Origin: Bathynomus jamesi
Lineage: Eukaryota; Arthropoda; Malacostraca; Isopoda; Cirolanidae
DNA: 64,000 nucleotides
Reading direction: 5' to 3'
NCBI GenBank assembly: GCA_023014485.1
Contig: JAJOZX010002577.1
Location: forward strand, 72,501-136,500
Positions 1-12,744 of this stretch are shown in pieces. Under the pieces are notes generated by a model. That model had not been told where the DNA came from. It was given only the letters and a program-made list of their open reading frames with translations, and did no database searches. Position 1 is the first letter of the stretch; the number at the start of each line of letters is the position of its first letter. A program made the translations under genes and the position numbers.

Positions 1-1600
1 ATGGACATTGGAATGTAAACAAGCAATTAGTAAACAAGGTAAGAAGCTATAATTAAAAGGTAGACCGCCGAATCTAGGTAGGAATCACGCTATAGTAGCA
101 CCAAAGGATCTTTTGTGGCCTTTGTTCGCAATTTATTTTTTCATAGTTGCCAGCACCGAAATTAATATTTCTAAAAGATATGACTTATTCCTTAATCAGT
201 GACTACTCGGGCATCTTTCTAAGTAGATAGTGCAAATGCAAAAAAAGTTTCATATACCTCTAATTCAGGAAATTCAATAACTTTTTCGTTAAACTTTCTA
301 CGGACTTTTTATCAATTTCATATTATGTAAAAAACTCTTGGGGTTTAACTTTTTATGAGAAATTAGCTTTAGAGAGTGCCCAGATTTGACAAGCTCTACA
401 ACTGGAGGAAATTTACTCAGAAATTAGTAATGCGTATGAATCGACAGGAAATTTAATAAGGAAAATATCTTTTTGGGAATGCATTTTAAGTGCAATAACC
501 GCATTGAAAAAAGATGGAAAAGAAAAATGCAATAAAGCTGGAAGCTTGGAGACCCACCAGCTCCGAGTTTCCCATGTTATGGCCTTATCCCTTTCCAACT
601 TTTCAGGGAATTAGGATAAGAAATTAATTATTTAAGAAACGGAAAACTAAATTTTTAAAATGCAAAAACCACCCAACTGTTCGGCCCTTGTGGATACACT
701 TAAATCAAAGATTATATATATGACGAGATAAGGAACTGATGAAATTTTCCATTATTCCGCCGAATGAATGTTAAGTACTCGCCACCTAACGGATGGAGTG
801 AGAACCAGGCTTTGCACAAGGGCAGACTCGCATGATTTAGAAGTATATTAACAAATACTTAATATTATCGCAGTCATCTTCAAACGCATACAAATTTATG
901 TTTAATTCATTATCTGGGTTTTATTTGGTTACATATAAAATATGTAACAGTAAGTAGTAAAATATAATTTAAGAGCCTTCAGAGCACTTGCACAGCGCTC
1001 CGAAGGCGCTTTAGTAATGTCTGGCAAACATGGCGTCTAGGCAAAAATTGCAGAAAAAATATGTAGCTATTCCCTACATTCACTGTTTTAATCACCAGCT
1101 GCATTTAGTTGTCGAGTTCTTTAAATGCTGATAGAATTTCTTCCGAGATAAAATCTGCATCAAACTTCTCCAGTTCATAAATTCCAAGTAGTTTTTCCTT
1201 TGGTGCTCCTTGATTGTTAACAAATCTGATATTTAATGACCTGGTTGGATATTAATTATATTGCATAGCAAATCCTGATTTATATTTATTTATACTTAAC
1301 TTACACATGAAGTTAAAACACATGATAATAGTCATGATGTGTCATGAATGTGCTTGTTATACATAAGGTGTATTCTTGTGCATGATTCTGTATTGCAGGT
1401 GCATGGTTTCCATCACTATTTATGAATAAATTGAGTTATCGCTCTAAGCTTTTATCACAATATTCATGTTTAAAGTAGGAATGTCCCATGGGTTACTAGG
1501 ACCCCATCCCTACTCTGTCCTTTTAGCTTACGTTAAGGATGTTCTCCTCTGACTGCAAAAAAAAAAAAAAAAAAATTCTTTTAGTATTAAGTCTTTTTCT
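1..1600. other. AT-rich non-coding stretch left of the CR1 LINE
   Basis: I see no convincing coding sequence here; the one short minus-strand ORF around 413-598 has no recognisable motif. The stretch contains a small dispersed repeat (about 36-112) and ends in a poly-A run near 1558-1575. Base composition changes to GC-rich at about 1620, where the CR1 5' region begins. Confidence 0.5.
36..112 (+). repeat. Dispersed repeat, copy 1 (partner at 17,336)
   Basis: About 77 bp are shared, with a few changes, with 17,336-17,418. Shared blocks include AAGAAGCTATAATTAAAAGG and CTATAGTAGCA. The partner lies in GARS intron 1. The family is not identified; it is probably a fragment of a small mobile element. 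Confidence 0.55.
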
Positions 1601-2304
1601 CTTCTTTTACTATTAGGACCCTACTGCTACCTCATGCGTGGGAAGAGAGGCTTTGGAACCTCTATAAATAACACCATTTAACGCTCGTAGGTTGTGAGAG
1701 ACTGGGATGTAGGGGTCCCAGGCGTAGGGGCGATGAATGGAGTTGGCTAGTGCCCGTTAAGCCCATTCCTAACGCGTAATGGCCTGACCAGCCCCTGCAA
1801 CCGTTCTTTGGTGACCAATTGATGGTGCTTGGCTGTACTGCTCTGAGGTGAAAGAGCTTTACTGCCCAGCTGGCTGCCAGGCCAGCGTAAAGTCTCGGGC
1901 GTAGCCTCTGGGTCTGGTGGGATGTCCCTTGAACACTGGATTTTAAGAGTCTGGCCGCTTGTGAGTGACTAGTAAGACTTAGTAAGGGGCTGCATCTCGC
2001 TGTCGCTCCTGGCGGGAAATCCGTGACGCCTGCGACACGAGTGTTTGTCAGTTGGTAGCTGCGACACGTTTGGGACTGTCCGGCCCTGGGGAGACCTTTG
2101 GTCGGTGCGGCAGCAGCGAGATGGTCTTCTGGAAGGGATGAACGTCACTTGCAAATAGGTGGATGCGTCTACGCGCGGGAAGAATTCACCCCTCCCCCCT
2201 CCTTTTTTATATACTGGTCAGAACGTTTTTGATAGTTTTCATTGCTAGAACGCTTTATTTATTCAGAGTATTCAGAATTCGAAAAAAAAAATTAAAAAGT
2301 TACA

Positions 2305-3624
2305 ATGACTGGACCGCAGAAACTGAAGGCTGAATGTGCGAGGTGTGAAGTAAACCAGTGGGTGACGAACTTCAAAGAAGCCTGCTTCGAGAAGATCAAC
2401 CACTCCAGCATGTGCCGCTTTTGCGAACTCATGCAGTTTTACTTGAAGCTGGAGGAGAGGGTCCGGCGGCTCGAGTCGTCCAGATCGGCTGTTGGAGGTG
2501 CGGCGGTCACTGACGAGGCTGCGCCGCCCTCCAACCCGGAGCTCATTCAGGATAGGATAGCTGCCGTGGAAAGGCGGTCCAGCGATAGAATGGACAGAGC
2601 TCGGGACCGCGGAGAAAGGGTAGAGGTGCAACCGGGGGCCAGCGTCCTAAATCAGTGTCAGGAATCGCCAGCGACCCACGTGGAATGCATGGAACCGCGG
2701 CGTAAGGTGGAGGGCGTAAAGAAGGGGCCGATAAAGAAAAAGGGTGGGAAGGGGCCTACTGATGACCCAAAGAAGCAGAAGGATGTAGCTGCCGGTCGGG
2801 GTAGGTCGGGTGGTGTAAGTGCGGCCGAGTCTATGGGTGGCGACGGGTATCGAAAGGTCTCGGGCAAGAAGGCTGCGAAGCCCGAGACCCCGGTTGCCCC
2901 TGTCAGGACCTCCAACCGCATTAGTCTCCTGTGCGCGAAGGAGAAAGACACCGTTTTAATTGGGGACTCGCAGATTAGGGGCCAGGAGAAGTACTTTGCT
3001 TCTGCAAACCGAGACAGGAGGAAGGTAAGGTGCTTACCCAGTCGGGGAACGGCGCACATAAGGAAGGAATTAGATAAGGTGCGCGTGGCTAGTCGGAGGA
3101 CTGCGATCGTTGTCCATGCTGGTGGCAACGACTTGTTCCTCAAAGGCGGTAGGGTAGGTTCAACGGAAGGGATCATCACCGAGATTATGTCTCTTGCGGA
3201 TGATCTAAAACTTAAGACAGACAGGGGAATGTTGATGGGTATTTTACCGCGGATGAATGCCAGTGACCACGCGCTCAGTAAGGTCATTGGCATCAACGAG
3301 AGGGTGCAAGACTTGTGCGTCCCACTGGGCGTGAGGTTTGTTGACCCGTTCGACGAGTTTTCGGGTAGGTGGGACCTGTATCAGAGGGATGGTGTCCACC
3401 TCAATGTCAAGGGTAAAGGTGTGCTAGGCACGCTGCCTGACCGGCACCTATACCGTTTGGTGAGGTCAAGTCCGGGGATTGATGATGGGCCCCCACCGGA
3501 GAGAGAGGTGATGTTGAGCCGGTGGCGGACGTACCTTCAACTGAAGGGTGCGTCCAGGTGGGTGACCCTCCTTCCCCGTTGGAGGGGGCTCAGCCTCCTG
3601 CGGAAGTTGCCACCTCGTTGGTGA
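2305..3624 (+). CDS. CR1 LINE ORF1: zinc-finger/esterase (SGNH hydrolase) protein
   Basis: This is a 439-residue uninterrupted frame starting at the first ATG after the leader. Residues ~12-45 hold two CxxC pairs (CARC and CRFC), a probable zinc module, followed by a short Arg/Glu-rich segment that may be a coiled coil. The middle is Lys/Gly/Pro-rich and low in complexity. Residues ~215-375 form an SGNH/GDSL-type esterase: block I with GDSQIRG (nucleophile Ser), block III with GGND, and a carboxy-terminal DGVHLN supplying Asp and His. In CR1 elements ORF1 binds RNA; the role of the esterase is unsettled. It is the only undamaged ORF of this element. Confidence 0.85.
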   Translation: MTGPQKLKAECARCEVNQWVTNFKEACFEKINHSSMCRFCELMQFYLKLEERVRRLESSRSAVGGAAVTDEAAPPSNPELIQDRIAAVERRSSDRMDRARDRGERVEVQPGASVLNQCQESPATHVECMEPRRKVEGVKKGPIKKKGGKGPTDDPKKQKDVAAGRGRSGGVSAAESMGGDGYRKVSGKKAAKPETPVAPVRTSNRISLLCAKEKDTVLIGDSQIRGQEKYFASANRDRRKVRCLPSRGTAHIRKELDKVRVASRRTAIVVHAGGNDLFLKGGRVGSTEGIITEIMSLADDLKLKTDRGMLMGILPRMNASDHALSKVIGINERVQDLCVPLGVRFVDPFDEFSGRWDLYQRDGVHLNVKGKGVLGTLPDRHLYRLVRSSPGIDDGPPPEREVMLSRWRTYLQLKGASRWVTLLPRWRGLSLLRKLPPRW

Positions 3625-3654
3625 GGGCTCTGCAACTCCCGACAGCCCTGGCTG

Positions 3655-6403
3655 TTGGGGAAACGGGTCGTGCTAGGGGGCGGTCAGAATAGGGAAGGCT
3701 CCCTCCGTGCAATGCTTTTTAACGCTAGGTCGATTAGGAATAAGTTTTGCGAGCTACGGGCGCTCTTAGCATCAGAATACCAGGATATCGTTGTTATCAC
3801 CGAGTCCTGGATTCATACTGATCGTAGGGACTACGTTGGGGAGTTTGAAATTCCCGGGTATAAAATGTTTCGCAAAGACCACACCCGTGGGGATGGGGGA
3901 AGGGGTACTGGTATACGTCAGGGACACGTTGAGTCCGGTTGACTGCCAATTCCGATCGGAACGGGAGCTGCTTGGCGTCGATCTGAATGTGGGAGGGACG
4001 AGCTATAGGTTAATCTTGGTGTACAGACCTCCGCATCTCCTCCTCGAGGAGGATACGGCCCTGTACACCGAACTCCGTAGCCTGCTAGGGGATAGGGTGT
4101 GTGTAGTTTTAGGAGACTTCAACTGTCGCGGCATAAAGTGGGAAGACAGTACTGCTGATGCTGAAGGGAGGAGGCTAGTTGACTTTGCTGATGAGAACTT
4201 CCTCACTCAGTGGGTCAATGAGCCTACACGAGCGAAAGCGTTCTAGACTTAGTATTCACGACCGAAGACAACCTCGTCACTGGCCTCACCGTTGACGAAT
4301 CGTTGGGCGGGAGTGATCACGGTCTGATCAGGTTCCGTGTGTTCGTCCCTCGGGTGAAGCGTAGTAACTCAGGAGGCAGTAAGCTCGATCTCCGGCGGGC
4401 GGACTTTGTTAACCTCCGGGATAGCGTAGGTGAGATGGGGTTAGAGGTCGGCGGCGATGTTGAGGGAGTGTGGAGTGCATTCCGGGACGAGTTTATGGTG
4501 CTGCAGTCTGCTGCCATACCTCAAAACCGGTCACCCCTGCTTCAACGCAGCCTAAGTGGTTCAATCGTGACATCGCTTCGGCTATCCGAAATAGGAAAGT
4601 AGCGTATAGGAGGGCGAAGGCCAATCGTTCCCATGAGAACACTGAAGCGTATGTCCGCCTGTGTAGGGAAGTGAAGGCGAAGGTTAGACTAACGAAACGT
4701 AATGAAGAAGTACGGGTGGCAAGCCTCTGCAAGGGGAATCCTAAGGAGTTCTTCAGTTATGTTAATAGTAGAAAGCCCATTAGAAGGTCCGTTAAAGGAC
4801 CGAAGCGGCGTTCTGCGGACCTCCGACGCGGACATCGCCAATGTGCTTAATGAGTACTTTACGGGAGTGTTCACCAGGGAGGACACCCGCATCATCACCG
4901 AGTCAGGCGTGAGGCACGAAGGTGCTGGCCTGAATAGTGTTCGATGTACCGCGACAGTCGTTGCCGATAGAATAGACAAACTGACCGCGTTTAAGGCTCC
5001 TGGGCCAGACCAGTTTCTCCCCAGAGTGTTGCGGGAGGTGCGCGACCTGGTGGCTCCCCACCTGGCTACAGTCTTCAACAAATCTTTGGAGACGGGCCAG
5101 GTGCCTGGTGCCTGGTGACTGGAGGGAAGCCAACGTGACCCCTATCTTTAAGAAAGGGGATCACGAAAGTCCAGGGAACTATCGTCCCATTAGTCTCACT
5201 TCACTTGTAGGTAAATTATTAGCTGCTTGGGGACTCCCAACATGGATTTAGACGGCATAGGTCGTGTCTCACCAACTTGCTCGAGTTTTTCCACGTCATG
5301 TTGAGTGAGTATGATAAGAGTAGGGCGATTGATATACTTTATCTTGACTTTCAGAAAGCCTTTGATAAGGTACCTCACCGCCGGCCAATGGCGAAAGTGC
5401 GCGCGCTGGGTATCGGTGGGGAAGTAGGTAGGTGGATTGAAAACTGGCTGAAGCATAGGCGGCAGAGGGTTGTAATTAAAGGGGCTAGTTCGGGTTGGGC
5501 CTCGGTCACTAGCGGGGTTCCTCAGGGTTCCGTTTTGGGGCCACTGTTGTTTATCATTTACATAAATGATATAGACGGTGGCATCGTCAGTCGGATCGCC
5601 AAATTCGCTGATGACACCAAGCTTGGGGCCAATGTTGGGACGCCGGAGGCGATCGAGCAACTGCGTGCGGACCTAGGTAGGATAGGAGAGTGGTCTGTAA
5701 AATGGCAAATGCCGTTTAACTTGGGTAAATGCAAGGTGATGCACATTGGCTACGCCAATCCCAAGTCAGACTACTCGATGTTGGGGAGTAATATCGAGGC
5801 GACTGATTTGGAAAAGGACTTGGGTGTGCTAATCAGCAGCGACCTTAAGTTTACGAAACAGTGCGTAGAGGTGGAAAAGAAAGCCCAGAAGCTGTTGGGT
5901 TATATCAGGAGGCAATTTCAGTTTCGAAACAAGGAGATTGTGCTCTCTCTGTGTACAATTCCCTGGTTCGGCCGCACCTGGAGTATGCAATGCAGTTCTG
6001 GTCGCCCACCCTCAGGAAAGATATTGAGAGGCTGGAGCGAGCGCAGGCGAGGGCCACAAAGTTAATCCCTTCCGTTAGGCATATGGGCTACAATCGACGG
6101 TTACGCGCCCTGAACTTGTTTTCGCTGGAAACTCGGAGGCTGCGCGGTCAACTGATCGAGGTTTTCAAGCTCTTACGCGGGTTCAACGATGTCGATTTTA
6201 GAAGCATGTTTAGTTTAAATGATAACTCAACTCGCAACAGTGGTTGGAAGTTGGATTTGAAACGGTTTAGGACTAGTGTGTGTGGGAATTACTTTACGTA
6301 TAAGATCTGTGACACGTGGAATAGGTTACCTTCAGAAGTTGTGAACAGTTTCTCTGTGGATCAGTTCAAGAAAAGGTTAGACGAAATCTTGCACACTATT
6401 TGA
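3655..6403 (+). pseudogene. CR1 LINE ORF2 (endonuclease + reverse transcriptase), frameshifted
   Basis: Read piecewise in all three frames. The endonuclease (APE type) lies at 3,700-4,340, with FNARSIRNK, ITESW, GDFN and SDH motifs. The linker runs to about 4,850. The reverse transcriptase runs from about 4,850 to 5,950, with [32 protein letters not shown] and FADDTKLG, followed by the usual CR1 carboxy-terminal region (RPHLEYAMQFWSP) ending at 6,403. Frame changes occur near 3,900, 4,245, 4,500, 4,800, 5,115 and 5,950, and a short deletion near 5,215-5,245 removes part of the RT fingers. The ORF is non-functional as it stands. Confidence 0.88.
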
Positions 6404-6502
6404 GGGTGTAGAAAATTTTCCGTGGCACCCGTCGCCATTGGTACCTCCTCGGTATGGGCCGCAAGGCCTTTTGAAGTACTTCTTTTCCTTGTAACTCTGC
6501 TC

Positions 6503-6559
6503 TGTGTATGTATGTATGTATATACGTGTGTGTATATATGTATGTGTGTATATATACAG

Positions 6560-6610
<51 letters not shown>

Positions 6611-6702
6611 ATATATGTGTGTGTGTGTATGTATGTATGTATGTATATGTGTGCGTGTGTGTATATATGTGTGTGTGTGTGTGTGTTTGTATGTGTATGG
6701 TC
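6503..6702 (+). repeat. Compound TG/TA/TATG microsatellite at the CR1 3' end
   Basis: About 200 bp of interspersed (TG)n, (TA)n and (TATG)n units directly follow the CR1 3' UTR. LINE 3' tails often carry or seed such microsatellites. The low-complexity ORFs predicted across it on both strands are artefacts. Confidence 0.9.
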
Positions 6703-6705
6703 ATA

Positions 6706-6831
6706 AGGTGACCAGAGTCCCGATTTTCGGTGGGACAGTTGCTGAAATTAACATTGAAATATCTGCTTACGTTGCAACCAAAACGGGTCAGGATATGTCC
6801 CGCTTTTAACTTAAGCACATCTGGTCACTTT
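6706..6831. mobile_element. 126-bp MITE with TA target duplication
   Basis: The left end reads AGGTGACCAGA and the right end is TCTGGTCACTT, an almost perfect inverted pair, flanked on both sides by TA (6704-6705 and 6832-6833). The size, inverted termini and TA duplication suggest a Tc1/mariner-type MITE. It sits against the microsatellite at the CR1 3' end. It has no coding capacity. Confidence 0.65.
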
Positions 6832-7584
6832 AGACTAATGGAAGTAAGTGGGTTGAGAACCCCTGGTCTAGTCAGTCTGAGGATTAGACAGAGGATACAA
6901 TAGTGAAACCATTGCTAGTTTCTTCTGAGAACTGGGATTAAAGATTCTAATTGGGATTTATCATAATTTCCACCCCAAAATGATGAAGTCTTCGTTTTCC
7001 GTTGATAGTGGTGTTTCCATCCGTAGCAATGCTTTATATTGTGAATGTAAATTTGTTTAAAACCAAGTTGAAATCCCGATTAATAATGGCATACTAACAA
7101 AAATCTAAGATTAATGTCAATTACTATTGTTTACTAATTAATTTCTCGTGTGTAATCTGGTATTAAAAATACATTTCTTGGGATTGTTCAATTCTTATCT
7201 CTCGTGTATAATATTGGTTTCTTTGTATGGTATTGGTATGGTGCCTTCAATGGTGATCTTGTACTTGTCATGTCAGTAATGATAATTTAAAATTAATACA
7301 TGTTTTAACTATTAATAATATTTATTTACTGATTTATTTATTATTAATTAATAACAACTAGCTGTTTATTTTTAATAAGAGCCCAGTAAAGCCTAAAGCT
7401 TAAGGGACAAATTAAATTAAATAAATAGTCGAGGTTTGACAATTATTCATGTCATTGTAAATTGAAACGAATGTATTTATTTTATTATTAATAAAGGTTA
7501 TTCAATTCAGTGACCCTTTCTTTGTATTTGAAGGAACTACTGACTCCTATAGATAGGCTAGACTATTGAACCACGGTGTGTATA
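6832..7584. other. AT-rich spacer without recognised features
   Basis: This is very AT-rich DNA with TTAATTAA-like runs around 7,300-7,480. I see no ORF of note, no recognisable repeat and no RNA gene. Confidence 0.45.
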
Positions 7585-7756
7585 TAGTCCAGGCAATTTG
7601 TAGTTAGACCTGGGCAAAATTGCTTCAGAAGCTTTCTAAACTGTTTCCAGCTCAGAAACCATTGCCGAATAACATATCCAAAATCCGACAAAATTGGACC
7701 CCGGGAACACCCCCAAAAATGAAATTCAAAATGGCGGACTGGATGTTTCCTACGAA
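7585..7756 (+). repeat. Left terminal inverted repeat of the Academ-like element
   Basis: The left arm is about 172 bp and pairs with 12,745-12,927. About 120 bp of the inner part (7,609-7,730) is nearly identical between arms and includes CCCCGGGAACACCCCC. The outer part differs by a short indel after AGGCAAT. Confidence 0.85.
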
Positions 7757-7992
7757 AAAAAAAATATATATAATTTACGCTTTTATTTATAGAGATACAT
7801 TTGATGCTTTTTCTTTCAGTTGTAATGTTTAAATAATTCAACAATATACAACACAACCAGTTATTACGCAAATATAATGTTATATAGCTTTTTACAGATT
7901 TTTATAATCAATAATACAACAATTATTTTTTTCCCAGTTTCAAGTTATGTTCATTACAGAAGAAGTGATACCTGGTCACAAACATACAGAAA

Positions 7993-10900
7993 TTAATCCT
8001 CTTCATCACTATCATCGGATAGATTACCGGTACTTGGGTTGTTATCGCAACCACTGATTTGGCACTCGCCACAAGCGGCTGAACAGGGCATTCCATTACG
8101 CTTGCATCCACATCTTGAAGTAGCACATTTCGTCTTGCAGGAGCAGCGGATCATGTTGAGTAGATAATTTGGAGCTGGTGGCTTGTCGCAGGCTGTAGGG
8201 TAGTAGGAATTATTCTTTACATACCAACCCCACTGTTCTGCATCGATCTTCTCTTCTGTAGACTTCCAGATTAGTATTTGAAAGTATGTGCGAAAGCTGT
8301 GGTACTTTGTGGACGCATCGGTAGGTGGCAAACGTTCGGGTGTAACAAAAGATTTAGCTGTAGCTACCTTTTCAACTAACATTCGATGACGTAGTGCGTT
8401 AGTGGATTCAAGTGTTTTGCAGCCATACAACAGAAGCATTGCCTTTCTTCCAGCGGCTTCAATGTCAGAGTGTTGGCAACAATCAGAACAGAATGTATTT
8501 GCAACTGAACGGAGTTCAGCCACCTTCATCAGTGTGTCGAATGCTTTGGCTTTACCGATCGAAAAAATTCTGGATGTGCTATCACAGCCCGTGAAAGCAT
8601 GCACAAACAGGAGATACTTGCAGATGTCATTGCCTAACAATGATTGAATGCTGAGAATATCATACACAGGATTAGGAGATGGTCCCCGTCTTATATCGCT
8701 GCGATAGTACAACTTGAAACCACTGTCCTTGGCATGGTACAGAAGGAGAATCAGCAAGTCGGTGTCTTCCCCTATTACTGTTGTAGTTGCATTTTCTGAT
8801 GAGGAAACTGCTGCACGAACGATGTCCACATCAGCATCCCCATCTGCGTTGTGAACAGTACACCCGTGCTTCTTCAACATCTCACCTACGAGGGAAATAA
8901 ATGCTTGCTTGTTGTTTTCATTAGCCAAGAAGTGTTCCTTCTGGCCAACAAACTTCATGCTTGGACTGAGATTCACATTTCTGCTTGTCTTGGTGCTGCG
9001 TCTTCTGTGGGTCATGTCCTTGATCGTAGGAGAGCTGCTGTAGCCATCAAAAACAATGATTGCTTTTCCATATGTTTTCAGAGTGAAATCGGCATATGAG
9101 TTGGCGATGCTGTCATATTTTCATCTTGACGCCAGGAAACACGATGTAGTAGAGATCCCCATCCAATACGTACTGGTCTGTGCACTGAATTTCTTGAACT
9201 TCTTCCATGCGTAAAGTGTCAGTGTATTTGATTATTGCATGAGCTAGCTGAGACTTATCGGTTTCCTCAAGATACTTCGTGATTCGAACAATGCAGGAGG
9301 ATATGCACACAGTTCGTAACACATGACATCTCAAGATTCATGTCTCCGCCAGTGGCAACAGTCATCATTCTCTGAAACAGTAGTGCAGGATCTACTTCTA
9401 TATCTGAAGCATCAGTGATCACAACGGCAGAAGCAGATCCTAGTGTTTTCACTTTGTCAGATCTTTTGGCAGAATATGTAAAGGCTTGTTTCCCAATCAT
9501 TTTTACGACAATGTTCGTACCGATTGAATGCAATTGATGAACGTTAACTCCAGGATCAGCAGTTAGCCCTGTTACAATGTTGCAGAGACCCGAGGTAGAA
9601 TGGAATGGGGATAAGGATTCCAGACGTTCAAGTACTTTCTTCATGTCATTACTGTCCCTGATTTGTCTACTTCCCCTCATTTCCTTGTGCTGTTCACTAC
9701 TTTCCAACAAAACTCTGGTGTATTCCTGCATTGCTAAGTTATAAGTGGAACACAGAGGCATAGAAAAGAGCCACGTTGTCCTTTGGATGTCTGTAAATCC
9801 ACTTCCGCGTGTCAGTCCGCCTCTGCTTTTCAGGGAACGCATTAGTACTTGTTCTATCACCAGGTCTGTGCCGAGTCCGGCCCATAATCTGTCGCTTCTT
9901 CTTACCACAAACTTACCTTCCTGGAACATTTTGTTAACGGCTGGATTTTCAGAAGGCAAACTTAACATTTTCTGCAGGTACAGGTATATCGATTTCAGGT
10001 AATTGTGATGTCCGGCTGCTGCAATTATGGGGATGGTCTCCAGCATAGCTTGCAAGTGCAAATCCCACGAGCCGTCTGCTGTTATCAAGGAACGTGCAAT
10101 GTTGATCATTCGCTGATATTCCAACCAGAGTTGACTTGTTTGCGAAGTAGATTGTAGGTCAGTTTTCTTCGCATCCAAAGTGGTAGCAATCTGAGACAAT
10201 GCATTCGAAGATTCCACATCCTCAACTGATTGTTTGGCGGTCATAACATCGTCGAGCAGGTCACAAGCTTCCTTATGGAGGTCATGAGGAGTTCCATCTT
10301 CATTACGAGGGAAAACGTCTGCGACTAGTAAGGTACTAAGAGCTGCATCTACTATCATATGACCACGTATCGCTCTTGAAACAGCTTTTCCAGACATCAT
10401 GTGTTGCACGGCATTTGGTCCGTATATTTCTTGAAGTACTTCAGACAATCCTGAACCATTCATAAGAGTACCGACTGCTCCCAAAAGATTCATCAGAGTG
10501 TGAAATGATCCCAGCATTAAAACAATGTCCTGCAGGTCTCTCTGTTCATTGATGATTTGGGAAGCTTTCCAGAACAAAGGCTGATCAAAGGTAATAATGC
10601 ATGGGACTTTTTGATCGCGTGCTATCTTGCTCAAATATAGTAATGTCGAAAATATGCAGGTCATGTCAGTTGGCGACATATCTATGATGGGAAGGAACGT
10701 GATCGACGCCACACCTGGATGTGAGACACTTGATCCACCGTGAATTGCCTGCATTGTTCCGGACCAACTTGGACCTGATCTTTCTGCTGAAGATATCTGC
10801 CAGAGAAGACTAAGTCGACTTATGGTGGCAGTGGGTACTGGAAGTTCGCGGAATGAGATGTCCCTCAACATGCTTCTCGCGTGTCTATATTCCCTAATGT

Positions 10901-12356
10901 CAACGGTTGCAATCTTCTTAATGTCATTGTCACCAACATTACGCCTGTGAATAGAAGGGTGGATCTTGATCTTCGGAGTTATTGCGGCAATCATACCCAT
11001 TCCATGAAAGGTATTCTTCCCATCCAAAGTGCAGACATCATGATCGACGTTATCTGCTGCTAGAAGGACTGCAGTGTTTTCATCAACAGTAAAAGAGCCA
11101 GACCCACTTGCCAGCGCCGCGTTTCTTTCGAATCTTGTTACTTCTGCATACGACGAACAGTAACCCAGCTGATGGAGAACGTCAATAAGGTACCTTGACC
11201 TAAAGTTGTGGTGTAGCTGAACCGACAAACCGATCTGTAGTGGACATAGTAATCCTCTAGGACGGGTTGCTTGCATAATGCTCTGCCCAATTGCACCTAT
11301 TTTTCTTGAAGCATCCTGTCCCGCAAATGCTTTTGATAATAGCAATTTCAGACTGTTGGGAATGTAATCAAGAGCACTTTCTGCAGTGATGTCATTTGGA
11401 GATGGATACACATCTTTTCTAGGCGAGTCGACAGACTTGATATCACTTCTGATTATTTTTGCAGCAGCTTCTACTAGGTAAATCTTCTGTAGCTCTATAT
11501 CTATATCACATTCTTTCGACTTTTTGTGATAATCTATAAGAATTTCATTAGCTGTCTCTCGTAGTGTTACTACATCTGCCTTCCCACTTTCACCTGATAT
11601 TATGATCTTGTCTCCGTAACGTTCTAAAAGCTTTCTCTTCATGTGCCTGCGTTCGTAGACAGAGCTCTGACTTCCTTGAAGATATTCCTCCATTTTGGAA
11701 ATTAGGTCTCCAATCAACAGTTGTTCATCATCATTCTCTTCCAGGTAAGCACAGGTCTGAAGGAATGCTTGGTGTTGCTCTTCATTAGTTGGTCTCCCTT
11801 TCTTCGAATCATGATCGTCGGAGGAGTATGCGCGAGGAATGTTTTTTCCACTTCGAAAATTTACGCTGCAGGTGTGATGGTAGACACAATCTGCAGCAGG
11901 AAGATCACGAAGATAATACTCCAGACGGCCTTTTACATTAAACGACCATTCATCGCAGCGGCTTTCACAGCACCTTTTTATGGTTTCGGAGAACTCTGTA
12001 GTTCTTATTTTGACATGCTCTGATTTTGGTTTGTGTTTGGAAAAAAAGTCCACAAAGGTATCACAAAACAAACAGTGAGTAGCACTGGAAAATGCGTATT
12101 CATGAAAACGAGCACTTTTCCTTGGTATTGCCTCGGCTGCGGTCTGTCGCTTCTTTATTTCAATGGTCTTTTTATCCGTAAACCTTTTCCTACATACAAC
12201 GTGAACACTTATTCCAGCTGTTGCAACAACATCGCTTCCACGGCTGCGGCTGGATGCATTTATACCATCTGCTCCTTTTTGCGAGATGTGAACCACTTCC
12301 TGTCCGCTGTCCAATTTCTCCTTACAAATCACGCACAATTCTTCAGGGGTCTGCAT
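7993..12356 (-). pseudogene. Academ-like transposase: zinc modules, XPG/FEN1-like nuclease, CXC tail; two frameshifts
   Basis: One long frame from ATG at 12,356 runs 1,029 residues to 9,267, continues in a second frame (9,334-9,113) and then a third (9,120-7,993), about 1,450 residues in all. The overlaps at 9,267-9,334 and 9,113-9,120 show two frameshifts rather than three genes. The amino end has two Cys/His modules (CVICKEK...CRKRF; HCLFC...CVYHHTC). The carboxy part carries acidic motifs in the order seen in FEN1/XPG nucleases: VFDGY, DGDADVDIV, GEDTDLLIL and GCDSTS, the last followed by an IGKAKAF helix-like segment. It ends with a Cys-rich CXC/tesmin-like stretch (CSCKTKCATSRCGCKR) and an acidic tail. 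The central ~600 residues match nothing I can name. The product would act at element ends in the nucleus. The superfamily name is from memory. Confidence 0.7.
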
Positions 12357-12744
12357 TCTTGAAGGCGGCGGTCAGCCACACCGAGTCAGTCTGAAACAGA
12401 AAACACAAATTAATAAACTGTGTTGCAGTATTTAAAAGGAGTACATAATAACAGTTTTAAAGAAAATGACAAGCACAAATACGCAGATTTGATAGTGGGT
12501 AGTAGGAATTAAAGAGTTGTATATAATATAAGTTTATAAAGATGTAGCAATGTCCATTCTCACATACACTCCATACAGTATATTTTATTTACATTACGTG
12601 ACGTCATAGTTTAATACTAGCCGCCTAATACAATTTTTAGTGTCATATAGGTTAATTTAGAAACGAAAATGTGTCTTAAAACATTTTACTGATCAAGAAA
12701 AACGTCATAACTCTCTCTACAAAGCGAAATTAAAATTTATTGTA

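Larger units (their letters stand above)
1610..6500 (+). mobile_element. CR1-type non-LTR retrotransposon, nearly full length
   Basis: The element has a GC-rich 5' leader (about 1620-2304), an intact ORF1 with a zinc module and an SGNH esterase domain, an ORF2 with endonuclease and reverse transcriptase domains, and a short 3' UTR running into a TG/TA microsatellite. This two-ORF layout with an ORF1 esterase is characteristic of the CR1 clade. ORF2 is broken by several frameshifts, so the copy cannot move on its own. The exact 5' and 3' ends and any target duplication could not be fixed by eye. Confidence 0.85.

Noticed and set aside
2658..3296. 212-codon minus-strand ORF opposite CR1 ORF1
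   Set aside because: It is a shadow of the GC-rich ORF1; no motif, and the plus strand explains the coding signal.
6396..6818. Several long ORFs on both strands full of Cys/Val/Tyr or His/Thr/Ile
   Set aside because: They are translations of the TG/TA microsatellite and carry no real protein signal.
9745..12362. Plus-strand ORFs of 60-109 codons across the Academ-like region
   Set aside because: They are shadows of the long minus-strand transposase frame.
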